64,000 nucleotides of DNA, taken from positions 558,001-622,000 of the forward strand of contig CAWBOY010000002.1 of the NCBI GenBank assembly GCA_963790585.1, read 5' to 3'. The notes below the pieces were generated by a model. The model was not told the origin of the DNA, did not search any database, and saw only the letters and a list, made by a program, of their open reading frames with translations. Below are positions 19,900 through 27,661 of this stretch, one piece after another (the stretch's first letter is position 1; the number at the start of each line of letters is the position of its first letter). Position numbers and translations under genes: made by a program. This DNA is from CAWBOY01 sp963790585. GTDB taxonomy: Bacteria > Planctomycetota > Planctomycetia > Gemmatales > Gemmataceae.

Positions 19900-21393
19900 G
19901 TGAGTAACGATTTCGAGCCGGAACTCGTCATTGGCCTGGTAAGCGCCGTCGGGACGGAAAATAGCAGTGTCATCAATCTTTTGACCGAGCGGCTTGGCTT
20001 GGCCGGATATCGTGTCCATCCAATCAAGATCTCGGCGAAAGTCATTCCTCTCCTGTGCCCGGTGGCGGATTGCGGCAACGACCAATATCAGCGTATCAGC
20101 AACCACATGGATGCCGGCAACAAGGCAAGGGCTGACAGCAAAGACGATTCAATCCTTGCCCTAGGTGTGGCCGCGCTAATCTATGCGAATCGCGAAAAAA
20201 ACTCCGACAACAGCACGAAGGAGTCGCCCAAGACCGCTTACATCATCGACTCGCTCAAACGGCCCGAGGAAGTCAACCGGCTCCGGTCGATTTACCCGCT
20301 CGGTTTCGTGCTCATCGGCATCCACGCTGACGAAGATCGGCGTCGCGACCACTTGACGGCGGACCGCGGCATGACATCGGACAACGCAAACGATTTGATG
20401 CGCCGCGATGGCGAGGAGAGTTTGGACAAGCATGGCCAACGAGTGAACAAGACCTTTCATATGGCTGATTTCTTCGTGAGGATTTCGCAGAGCCGGGACC
20501 GATTGCGATGCGACGTAGCCCGGATGGTCGAACTCTGGTTCGGCAATCCGTATGTGACGCCGATTTTCGATGAACATGCGATGTTCATGGCCTTCGGAGC
20601 GGCGCTGCGGTCGGCGGATATGTCGCGACAGGTCGGGGCCGTTATAACCTACGACTCGCAGATTCTTGCTACCGGGGCAAATGACTGCCCCAAAGCTGGC
20701 GGCGGACTCTACTGGCCCGAACGGAATGGGAAAGGGTGTATCGCCGACCATCCAAATGGGCGAGATTATACACGCAAGAACGGTGACTCGAACCGTGCTG
20801 AGCAGATCCTCATCATCAACCGAATCGTCGACGAAGGCACCAAAGCCGGCTTGGACCCGGAAACGTTAAAGCAGCTACTGAGTAACAGCTCATTACGCGA
20901 CTTGACGGAGTACGGTCGCGTCGTTCATGCGGAAATGGAAGCGTTGTTGAGCTGCGCCCGGAATGGTCGATCCACGGTGGGCGCGACACTGTACTGCACC
21001 ACCTTTCCCTGCCACAATTGCGCCAAGCATATTGTCGCTGCGGGGATCAAACGCGTCGTCTATGTCGAGCCATATCCGAAAAGCAAGGCGTTGGAATTTC
21101 ACGACGATTCGATCATAACGTCTGGGGAATCTGGAGAAGACGGCAACGGTTTGGTAGTATTCGAAGGGTTCGTCGGGATCGGACCACGCCGATTCTTCGA
21201 CCTTTTTTCGATGCAGCTGGGATCGAGCTATGAGTTGGTCCGAAAAGACGATCAAGGCAGAAAAATCGATTGGCGTATCGATAAATCCCGGATTCGGATA
21301 CAGATGAAACCGACGACCTATCTAGAAGACGAGGCTGTAGCCTGTAATATGTTCGTAGAGCATCGAAATCGCTTCGTCCAAGCACCCACATAA
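19900..21393 (+). CDS. avcD: Antiphage dCTP/dCMP deaminase, AvcD/DCD type
   Basis: Depletes deoxycytidine nucleotides during phage infection. GTG start at 19900 follows GAGGTG. N-terminal ~200 residues form a P-loop/nucleoside-kinase-like domain (GLVSAVGTENSSV near residue 12; IDSLKRPEEVNRLRSIYP; LIGIHADEDRRR). The C-terminal deaminase has zinc ligands H343 in VVHAEMEAL (general base E345) and C371/C374 in TFPCHNCAKHI. The RSADMSRQVGAVI and NDCPKAGGGLYWP blocks match this defence family rather than ordinary dCMP deaminases; length 497 fits. It sits just after tRNA-Ser, at the left edge of an accessory region, and is followed 10 bases later by a tiny ORF. The untranslated region upstream is the expected place of its inhibitory RNA. 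Confidence 0.88.
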   Translation: MSNDFEPELVIGLVSAVGTENSSVINLLTERLGLAGYRVHPIKISAKVIPLLCPVADCGNDQYQRISNHMDAGNKARADSKDDSILALGVAALIYANREKNSDNSTKESPKTAYIIDSLKRPEEVNRLRSIYPLGFVLIGIHADEDRRRDHLTADRGMTSDNANDLMRRDGEESLDKHGQRVNKTFHMADFFVRISQSRDRLRCDVARMVELWFGNPYVTPIFDEHAMFMAFGAALRSADMSRQVGAVITYDSQILATGANDCPKAGGGLYWPERNGKGCIADHPNGRDYTRKNGDSNRAEQILIINRIVDEGTKAGLDPETLKQLLSNSSLRDLTEYGRVVHAEMEALLSCARNGRSTVGATLYCTTFPCHNCAKHIVAAGIKRVVYVEPYPKSKALEFHDDSIITSGESGEDGNGLVVFEGFVGIGPRRFFDLFSMQLGSSYELVRKDDQGRKIDWRIDKSRIRIQMKPTTYLEDEAVACNMFVEHRNRFVQAPT

Positions 21394-21403
21394 GGATGAT
21401 CCA

Positions 21404-21580
21404 ATGAGCCAGGCAGAATTAGACAAGCAGTTTACCCTTGCATCTACGCTGGTCAAATCATGGCCTGAGTGGAAGCAGAATATCCTGGAAATCTCTTTGA
21501 GCCCCACGGTGGCTGTTCCACGCGAGCCGGTGGACAATTCTCGTGCGACTGACGAGCCTTCACCCCAGCGAGACAAATGA
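21404..21580 (+). CDS. 58-residue ORF downstream of avcD
   Basis: ATG 21404 has AAGGA eight to twelve bases upstream and begins ten bases after the avcD stop, so the two are likely one transcript. Sequence runs MSQAELDKQFTLASTLVKSW then PEWKQNILE, with a disordered Pro/Asp-rich tail. The WPEWK segment after a short amphipathic helix resembles small proteins I associate with phage-defence neighbours, but I cannot name a family with certainty. It could modulate the deaminase. Confidence 0.55.
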   Translation: MSQAELDKQFTLASTLVKSWPEWKQNILEISLSPTVAVPREPVDNSRATDEPSPQRDK

Positions 21581-21962
21581 CCGTTCCACTTCCCTTCGCA
21601 CAGCTCAGAGCCCAATGGCAGCCTTGGGGCTATCGTGACAACCGCATCTTAGCCCCCCAGAGAAAGATTTCGGACAAATACGTATGAGCATTTCACCGCG
21701 AGAATCTTCTCGCAATCCGGCCCGTGCGAGACCTGCTTTGATTCCCTTGACCGAAGTATCTAACACGGAATCACGTTTGGTGCCTCGCAGACGGAAGTTC
21801 ATTATTATAAAGCCTTTATGTAATTCAGTCGTTGCCGAACCCTGACATCCCAATCCCTCACTCCGGCGACAAAAAGTTCAATTGGCGTCCTGTCCTCTCC
21901 GATAAGTCCTATCTGCAATGCCGGCATGAGCGGTTTAGTGATCGCAAATGCCGGGTTCCTGT
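21581..21962. other. Intergenic stretch, no supported gene
   Basis: Open frames here are short and lack start signals or motifs. It contains TCCTCTCCGAT (21893-21903), an 11-base copy of the 3' end of tRNA-Ser plus the following base, noted as a possible attachment-site remnant. Confidence 0.4.
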
Positions 21963-22220
21963 TTAGTGAATCAGACTTCCCGCTCGCAATATCCCGCCGA
22001 TGCCGATCAGCACCCAGAAGAGATTGAGGATCGAGTAGGCGAGATCCTTTTTGAGGATGACGCACCAGGAAAGCAGGATCGCGTCAATCGTGTTGAAAAT
22101 CCAAACGAACAGGAAAGGGCTGGCTGGGCCAAACCAACTTACGAGACTGAAACTGAATATGCGCATGAGGACGCCGATGAGTTCGATGTGGCGGATGTGT
22201 TTTAGGATGAACGTGTTCAT
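21963..22220 (-). CDS. Small two-helix membrane protein, hypothetical
   Basis: 85 residues with hydrophobic segments around FLFVWIFNTIDAILLSW and AYSILNLFWVLIGIGGIL. The loop between them is short and Lys/Asp-containing. The pattern (short cytosolic N-terminus, two helices) is convincing for an inner membrane protein. No function can be assigned. Confidence 0.55.
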   Translation of the reverse strand: MNTFILKHIRHIELIGVLMRIFSFSLVSWFGPASPFLFVWIFNTIDAILLSWCVILKKDLAYSILNLFWVLIGIGGILRAGSLIH

Positions 22221-22264
22221 GGGGGGGCCTGGGGTTTGAATGGATCGATGGTATGTGCGGAGTG

Positions 22265-22831
22265 CTAGGAGTTGATCGCTTGTACAACCTCTTGGCTAAG
22301 CTCAAAGTCAGTTTGCTGGTGCTGCGTAAATTCTAACGCCGTATTGATGACGTTTACTTGCTCGGCCTCTCGCAGCACATTTTCTTTAATCAAATCGTTC
22401 TGCCAAAGCCACGAAGCAACTTCGCACCAAGCCCAGAGGGGTGAATCATCCCCGATGTAGCAAGTTGGAGGCGGGAATCCACCTGGTCCGCGGTCGCCGT
22501 TCATGTACTGATGGACGAGCTGCCGTGTCCGATTGATTTTTCTGGCGATGTCGGCTTGAGTGACGAGGTTGCAGTTATCAACACGAAGAACGCCAGCGCC
22601 AATGTGTGCTGACTTGACATTTCTGATCGCACTGAGAATCGCGTGCTTGAGCGTAGGAGCTATGCGCGAAAACGTCAGAAATGTGCGACCAGATCGTATG
22701 CTCAATGTGGCATCGTCACAGCCGGCTTCAAACAGAGCATTCTCCACGTCTGAGGTCAACTCGGGAACGCCGGTCAAGACCAGGGCGAAATCGTGCTCGC
22801 TTTCACACGCGGTCCTGGTTTCCGTCTTCAT
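22265..22831 (-). CDS. HTH DNA-binding protein, second gene of a HicA-like/HTH pair
   Basis: From ATG 22831 (MKTETRTACESEHDFALVL; 22840 is an alternative) about 188 residues. The N-terminal half has a ferredoxin-like alternation (FALVLTGVPELTSDVENAL, then TLSIRSGRTFLTFSR). The middle has a helix-turn-helix: VTQADIARKINRTRQLVHQY followed by RGPGGFPPP. It overlaps the end of the upstream HicA-like gene, so they are one translational unit. I infer a toxin-antitoxin-like or autoregulated pair in which this protein binds DNA. Confidence in the gene is high, in the role moderate. Confidence 0.72.
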   Translation of the reverse strand: MKTETRTACESEHDFALVLTGVPELTSDVENALFEAGCDDATLSIRSGRTFLTFSRIAPTLKHAILSAIRNVKSAHIGAGVLRVDNCNLVTQADIARKINRTRQLVHQYMNGDRGPGGFPPPTCYIGDDSPLWAWCEVASWLWQNDLIKENVLREAEQVNVINTALEFTQHQQTDFELSQEVVQAINS

Positions 22832-23090
22832 CTTCTTCATCTCCATTGGTGGTTTCCGTGTTTCTGGTGCCATGCGGACACAGGTCCACGTCTCGTCTGA
22901 TATGTCTGGCGTGATTCTCGGGATTTTTCGGCGTCGACCAGACACTAATAATGCAGCCAGCTCTGGTTCCAGATGGGAAAAAAAGGCGCACCCAGGCGTG
23001 ACCATTAGACATTACTACGCGCCATCCGAGCGACTCGGCATACTGGACGGCGCTTTCAATATGTTTGTTCGGATGTCTGGATCGCGACAT
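22803..23090 (-). CDS. HicA-like small protein, first gene of the pair
   Basis: ATG at 23090 gives about 95 residues: MSRSRHPNKHIESAVQYAES then GWRVVMSNGHAWVRLFFP and SVWSTPKNPENHARHIRR. The Lys/Asn-rich start, GWR with an aromatic/His (SNGHAW) and the final PRNPxxHAxxIRR-type segment fit a HicA-type double-stranded-RNA-binding fold with a catalytic His. It overlaps the downstream HTH gene by 29 bases. Toxic activity is inferred, not shown. Confidence 0.7.
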   Translation of the reverse strand: MSRSRHPNKHIESAVQYAESLGWRVVMSNGHAWVRLFFPSGTRAGCIISVWSTPKNPENHARHIRRDVDLCPHGTRNTETTNGDEEDEDGNQDRV

Positions 23091-23421
23091 GTAGTAAAAC
23101 CTACTCTTTCCGTTGACACGTGTCAAGCGTGGCGACTTTGGCGTTGTGTGCACGGTCCTCTGCTGACGGGCAGTGCTAAATCGGGGGAAGGCCAATTTGC
23201 AAAGGGAGCGTTTTTTGGTCTTTATGGTGCTGCACAGACGCGCGATTATGATGAGAAGGGAATGTCGTGATGGTTGTCAACCGGTTCGGTTGCGGGAGGG
23301 ATGGAGGCAATTTGACAACGGAAACGTAAGGCGTGAGTCAGGACGGGGCAAATCGCTCTCGAAAGCTTGGGGGGGCGGTGGAATGAGTAGTCTCCTGTTC
23401 GATCAACGATACCAGGATGAT
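23091..23421. other. Intergenic stretch, no supported gene
   Basis: Upstream region of the minus-strand HicA-like/HTH pair; its promoter should lie here. Open frames across it have no recognisable motifs or ribosome binding sites. Confidence 0.4.
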
Positions 23422-23883
23422 TCAGGGCCGCAAACTCTCTGCCCACCTATTTGATCGTCCGGCGAAGTGGTCCCGAAGCCGATCTACAAGGTGATCCAGG
23501 TCCCACACAGCCGAACACTCCAATTCTTCGCATTGCTCCTTAGTTGCTGGGATTTCTTCGCCGGTGCTGTCCCGATAAATCGATACACTTCCAGAAATTG
23601 GATCCTTCTTATAGAAGAGAGGTTCTTCGCGTAGGTCTGCGGTTAGCGGTGCATTTCCAATAATGGGCCAAATTCCGGATGTGACGACGTGGTTCGTCAC
23701 ACATACACAAAAGGCAATCGGAGCCGATAACACCTGGTCTAAGGTAGGGATCGCGGCGATTCGCAGATCGTAGAATGCAATTAACGGCTCCTTCAAGACG
23801 TGCGCGAAGCTGTAGGTGGTTTCGTCCAAACGAATGGCGAGGATATCACCCAGTTTTCGACGAATTCTCTTCTTCGCTGCCAT
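23422..23883 (-). CDS. Imm26-like immunity/hypothetical protein
   Basis: 153 residues from ATG 23883. The start KKRIRRKLGDILAIRLDETT followed by SFAHVLKEPLIAFYD matches the opening of the Imm26 immunity family (KxGDIxxIPL...G.aRVL....iaFYD). The rest contains GIWPIIGNAPL, typical of the same fold. Such proteins are usually encoded beside polymorphic toxins; no toxin gene is visible in the window, so it may be an orphan immunity gene or have another role. Confidence 0.65.
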   Translation of the reverse strand: MAAKKRIRRKLGDILAIRLDETTYSFAHVLKEPLIAFYDLRIAAIPTLDQVLSAPIAFCVCVTNHVVTSGIWPIIGNAPLTADLREEPLFYKKDPISGSVSIYRDSTGEEIPATKEQCEELECSAVWDLDHLVDRLRDHFAGRSNRWAESLRP

Positions 23884-24277
23884 CGTTATTCTCATCCTTC
23901 ACGAAGACCAATTGCAGATTTGTCACGATAGGTCTTTCGGAAGTCAGGTGCACCTCTGTCCGTGATTATCGCTACGGAGGAGCGGTGGGTTGTACCCGCG
24001 GGTGAAGCGAAGCCTGCAATTAGGACGGCGCAGCAACCCGTGGAAAGCGGATAAACAGCCCGATTCCGTCCCGGAGGGACGGCGGATTCGGACAAAGAGA
24101 GATGTCGGGTAGGACGACTCCTTCGCCCCTCACGAGGAGAGAAAGGCCTTTTCGCCCTTCCTCTCCCATGGGTTGCGCTACGCCCGTCTGGCGGCGGGCT
24201 CTGCTCCACCCGTGGCCGCAGCCCATCGCTCCTCCGGAGCGAGAGAACAATATCGTATGTACGCCGGAGGCCGCGAG
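23884..24277. other. Intergenic stretch with short palindromes
   Basis: Contains the perfect hairpin CCGTCCC GGA GGGACGG (24066-24082) and a degenerate CCTCACGAGGAGAG...CTTCCTCTCCC segment (~24126-24170) that resembles the family B palindromes in pfaA. Frames crossing it are Arg/Pro-rich and lack start signals. Confidence 0.5.
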
Positions 24278-24511
24278 TCAAGGTGACGGCTGCTCCATCA
24301 AATCCCCGATGAACTGGCTGACTCCTTCGTGGTCGAACAGGACGGGAATGCCGCCGGCGCCGATGAAACCAGCCACGCCGCGGCGGAATACCAGGGCGCC
24401 GGGGTGGGCGACTTCGAAGCGGTCGCCGTTGACGAGGGCGACCGTGAATGGGCGGAATGGGACACGTTTCTGGATCGCGGTCAAGGCGTGGTCAAAATTG
24501 TCGGGTTGCAT
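24278..24511 (-). CDS. Short hypothetical protein of the RPFRPF type
   Basis: 77 residues: a short helix, then RVPFRPFTVALVNGDRFEV with HPGALVFRRGVAGFI and IPVLFDHEGVSQF. This all-beta pattern (PFRPF...DGRxfeV.HPel....g....) recurs in small planctomycete proteins of unknown function. The gene is supported by this pattern rather than by a strong ribosome binding site. Confidence 0.6.
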   Translation of the reverse strand: MQPDNFDHALTAIQKRVPFRPFTVALVNGDRFEVAHPGALVFRRGVAGFIGAGGIPVLFDHEGVSQFIGDLMEQPSP

Positions 24512-24877
24512 CGGGGCCCCCGAGGCGCGGATGATTTTATTTTTCTATGATACCGCGAGCGTCATCGGTGGGCGAGTGTATAGTGCTCCGATCTTAAGCC
24601 ATTCTCCCGAATGTTCGTGCGTTGTTACCAGGCCGTTTCAATCACGAGACCTGTCACTGGATGATTCTATTTGTCCCAGCTTCGATTCGTGGGCAAGAAT
24701 TCGTTCAGGGGTTGTGTGTCGTGCGCGCAACGAATTTTTTGACATGCTTATTTCATAGGTGTCGCTGCGAGAGCTGGAATCGCTGTCTCTGCACCAGGAA
24801 TTCGTTCGGTGGGGTCTAGGGGGGCCCGAATGAAACGAAATTTGTGGTCGGTTCTTACGAGGCCACTCGATGGCCGG
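24512..24877. other. Intergenic stretch, nothing recognised
   Basis: No convincing ORF, RNA gene or repeat seen. It lies downstream of the minus-strand Uma2 gene and upstream of the short RPFRPF protein, so it may hold the promoter of the latter. Confidence 0.35.
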
Positions 24878-25712
24878 TTATTTGTCGCCGAGGCGCTCCT
24901 TGAGCCGAGTCAGTTCTTCGAGAAGTCCGGCAACTTTCGCCTCCGCTTCAAGTCTCTTGGTTTGTTCTTCCTGACGGTCGCGTTCCGCGTCTTGACGGCC
25001 TCGTTCCGCTTCCTGACAGGTACGTTCCGCTTCGTGACGGCCTCGCTCCGCTTCCTGACGGCCCCGATCGGCCGCCAGTCGATTTTTCGTTTCCTTATCC
25101 AATTCCAATAACATCTCGCCCGGCAACGGCAATAACTTGCCGCGATACCAGTATCGGACCCACCGATCTAAAATTGCTACTTCCAAATCCAGCTCCGGGA
25201 TTGCGAGCCGGTCCACTTCGTTAGGGAGTACTTTGAGATACTTCCGCCGATTGTGGCGGTAGAGGGTCAGGTCTTGATTGTCTGGATGAAACAGCAGGTA
25301 ATAGCGCACGGCGCAGCTCATGCTCATACTTCTGCATGTTCTCTTCGTAATCTTTGCGTGAAGTCGATTTCGAGACATACTCCAGTACGCAAAACGGCTT
25401 TTTCGGTTGGAGCGGCACGTTGTAGCTGCCGTCGGCCTTGATCGGCTCGGAGTGAACCACGATCATGTTGTCCGGCACGACCTGGCCCGGCTTATCTTGG
25501 CCTGGCAGCTCGTATTGCACCAATAACTCATTAAAGACCTGGACGTCGGGCCGACGGGCATGCACCAGATCTAGACTTTCCACCGTAATCTTCCGCTGCG
25601 TGGCCTGGGACGTCGCTTCCATGAAATGCTCCAGAGGCAAACTCCGGCAGTATTCCTCAGCCGCTTTTTCATACGCCAAATACATGAAAGCCCGGGGTCT
25701 GGTCGAAGGCAT
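24878..25712 (-). CDS. Uma2-family (PD-(D/E)XK-like) protein with coiled-coil tail (one frame break)
   Basis: The body matches the Uma2/DUF820 endonuclease-like fold: RPDVQVFNELLVQYELPG supplies the acidic residue, and PFCVLEYVSKSTSRKDYEENMQKYE is the E-x-V-S-x-S motif block with its helix. The frame changes near 25315, after which VRYYLLFHPDN and LAIPELDLEVAILDRWVRYW continue the family. The C-terminus is a charged coiled coil of AERxRQE repeats encoded by ~21-base tandem repeats (24965-25075), common in planctomycete and cyanobacterial members. Nuclease activity has not been established for most members. Confidence 0.78.
24965..25075 (-). repeat. ~21-bp tandem repeats coding for the Uma2 coiled coil
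   Basis: About five degenerate units of the type CTTCCTGACGGCCTCGCTCCG, each coding one AERGRQE heptad on the minus strand. Seven codons per unit keep the coiled-coil register, so copy-number change would alter length without breaking the frame. Confidence 0.75.
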
Positions 25713-26248
25713 CTTTCGCACTCCTGATCGAACCGGCGCGACTTAATCAGTCTAATCGAAGGATGGCACGGACGAAAGAGAATACATGGCCATTGGGGGC
25801 GTGAACCATGGGGGGCGGTTAGAATGTTCCGCGCGGAACATAGGTAAGGCGAGTTGGCGATTCGCGCCGGTGTAACCACGTTTCTGGGGGCGAAATCGCT
25901 CGCGGGCGCCCAGGGCGTTGCCCTGGGCTAACCTATGTCGCCCTTTCGGGGCTTAAGACCGGATGCCGCAAATGGCGTGAATTTTCTAAATCGACTGCAT
26001 TAAGCCCTGAAAGGGCGGCATATGTTAGCCCAGGGCAACGCCCTGGGCGGTTGTAGCCTATGTTCTCCGCAAGAGATTCTGGTTAAACCCATTCGCGCGA
26101 TTTCCATGCTTCATCTTGACCCGCTTGCCTGCGCTCGGTAGTTTGATTTTTCATAGGTCGCTGCGCAAATGAGGCGTAAGCTGCTAGGATGATGCCTGGC
26201 CGCCGTGGCGATTGGACCCTGATTTACCCCCGAACGATCGAAGAACTG
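25713..26248. other. Intergenic region before rpsL
   Basis: Besides the inverted repeat at 25907-26048, no gene is supported. The promoter for the ribosomal cluster should be in its right part, between about 26050 and 26248; I see no unambiguous -35/-10 pair. Confidence 0.45.
25907..26048. repeat. Long imperfect inverted repeat upstream of rpsL
   Basis: Left arm 25907-25955 (GCCCAGGGCGTTGCCCTGGG...) pairs with right arm 25999-26048 (...CCCAGGGCAACGCCCTGGGC). Each end is itself a small palindrome. It is a typical cruciform-forming intergenic element of this genome and marks the border between accessory and ribosomal genes. Confidence 0.85.
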
Positions 26249-26623
26249 ATGCCGACCATCAACCAGCTCGTCCGCAAACCGCGCGTTCCGCAGCATAGCC
26301 GGCCCAAGCATCCGGCCATGCAGGGCTGCCCTCAGAAAAAGGGCGTCTGCCTTCAGGTCAAGATCATGACCCCGAAGAAGCCGAACTCGGCGCTCCGCAA
26401 GGTAGCGCGCGTTCGCCTGTCGAACGGGATCGAAGTGACGGCCTATATCCCTGGTGAAGGCCATAACTTGCAAGAACACTCGATCGTGCTCGTGCGCGGC
26501 GGTCGCGTCCGCGATCTTCCGGGTGTCCGCTATCACATCGTCCGCGGTGTGCTCGACTCGCAGGGCGTCGCCGATCGTAAGCAAGCTCGGTCGAAGTATG
26601 GTGCCAAGCGCGAAGGCAAGTAA
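26249..26623 (+). CDS. rpsL: 30S ribosomal protein S12
   Basis: 124 residues, colinear with E. coli S12. ATG 26249 (MPTINQLVRKPR) is chosen because it matches the conserved family start. TPKKPNSALRKVARVRL keeps Lys43. At position 88 the residue is Arg (codon CGC 26510-26512, GGRVRDLPGVRYH) where most bacteria have Lys. K88R is an established streptomycin-resistance substitution in other bacteria. Part of the decoding centre of the 30S subunit; first gene of the str-type cluster. Confidence 0.97.
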   Translation: MPTINQLVRKPRVPQHSRPKHPAMQGCPQKKGVCLQVKIMTPKKPNSALRKVARVRLSNGIEVTAYIPGEGHNLQEHSIVLVRGGRVRDLPGVRYHIVRGVLDSQGVADRKQARSKYGAKREGK

Positions 26624-26715
26624 GCCAAACCGCACTCGACACCGTCGGCTCTGTCATGGTAGATGAGCCGATCTGTTTGCGTTCCATCATCCCCCCGAGG
26701 AGTATCCCCGACGTG

Positions 26716-26958
26716 ATGATAGCGTTGACGCTTAGTCTCGACTTTGTCTGTCAAGGATGTGATCGCCCAGTCTGTGTGACCGTGAAGTGTTCAGGGAAAG
26801 GTCCGCGCGAAGGCGAGGACCAACCGGTCGCCAATGTTAATGTTCCCTGTCCTCATTGCGGACAGGTAAATCGAGTTTCGTTCGAGCCGTCCGGCACGGT
26901 CCGCACGGTTCGGCCTTATGTAAATGTTTATCCGTGTCCGGCGCCATCGGTAAATTGA
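26716..26958 (+). CDS. Zinc-ribbon hypothetical protein inside the str cluster
   Basis: 80 residues from ATG 26716. Two Cys pairs, DFVCQGCDRP and VPCPHCGQVNRV, form a zinc-ribbon-like module separated by a charged loop. It lies between rpsL and rpsG on the same strand, 92 bases after rpsL, where most bacteria have no gene. Co-transcription with ribosomal genes is likely; function unknown. Confidence 0.6.
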   Translation: MIALTLSLDFVCQGCDRPVCVTVKCSGKGPREGEDQPVANVNVPCPHCGQVNRVSFEPSGTVRTVRPYVNVYPCPAPSVN

Positions 26959-27032
26959 TTGGATTGCGCCGCCGACACGTCGCTCACTTGAACGACAACC
27001 AGAGTGACCTGAGAGACAAAGGCAATTAGCGT

Positions 27033-27503
27033 ATGGGAAAGAGAACCGCCAGCGCCGAAACGCTGAAACCCGATCCGCGTTACGGCTCCGACCTGGCCAG
27101 CAAGTTTATCAACTGTTTGATGTATCAGGGCAAGAAAGCGACTGCCATGCGCGTCTTTTATGGCGCGATGGATCAGATCAAAAAGCGCATGCCCGACCTC
27201 AGCCCGATCGACGTCTTCACGACGGCGGTTGAGCATGTTAAACCGACCGTCGAAGTGCGCTCCAAGCGCGTCGGCGGTGCGACCTACCAGGTCCCGATGC
27301 AGGTCAATAAGACGCGTCAACGCAGCCTGGCGATCCGCTGGATCATCGGCGCCTCGCGCGGCAAGACCGGCCGGCCGATGTACCTGCGCCTCGCCGACGA
27401 GCTGATGGCCGCTTACCGCCGTGAAGGCGAAGCGATGACCAAGCGCGAAAACACGATCAAGATGGCCGACTCCAACAAGGCCTTCGCCCACTTTGCGTGG
27501 TAA
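27033..27503 (+). CDS. rpsG: 30S ribosomal protein S7
   Basis: 156 residues, the usual length. Recognised by LASKFINCLMYQGKKATAM, the VEVRSKRVGGATYQVP motif and RWIIGASRGKTGRPM. It binds the 3' major domain of 16S rRNA and starts assembly of the 30S head. Follows rpsL and the zinc-ribbon gene and precedes fusA, the conserved str order. Confidence 0.97.
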   Translation: MGKRTASAETLKPDPRYGSDLASKFINCLMYQGKKATAMRVFYGAMDQIKKRMPDLSPIDVFTTAVEHVKPTVEVRSKRVGGATYQVPMQVNKTRQRSLAIRWIIGASRGKTGRPMYLRLADELMAAYRREGEAMTKRENTIKMADSNKAFAHFAW

Positions 27504-27661
27504 CGAAAACGACTCACCGCACAATCACCACGAAACAGATCGCGGATTGCCGATAGCGGATCGCGGGCTGAATGACATAGATCCCTATGTTCCTCAACCC
27601 GCAATCCGCTATCTTCAATTTGGGCTCTGTTTCGTGGTGTTTTCCTTTGGAGAGTAGAGAG

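Noticed and set aside
21805..22065. Minus-strand frame ending RQRLNYIKAL
   Set aside because: Overlaps the membrane protein gene in another frame, no ribosome site, no recognisable domain.
22560..23270. Plus-strand 236-codon frame opposite the HicA-like/HTH pair
   Set aside because: Antisense shadow of two motif-bearing genes.
23892..24281. Arg/Pro-rich minus-strand frame
   Set aside because: Composition reflects palindromic, repeat-like DNA; no start signal or motif.
24965..25075. Short tandem repeats considered as a CRISPR array
   Set aside because: Units are contiguous without spacers and code for a coiled coil. No CRISPR array was found in the window.
26111..26635. Minus-strand 174-codon frame across rpsL
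   Set aside because: Antisense shadow of S12.
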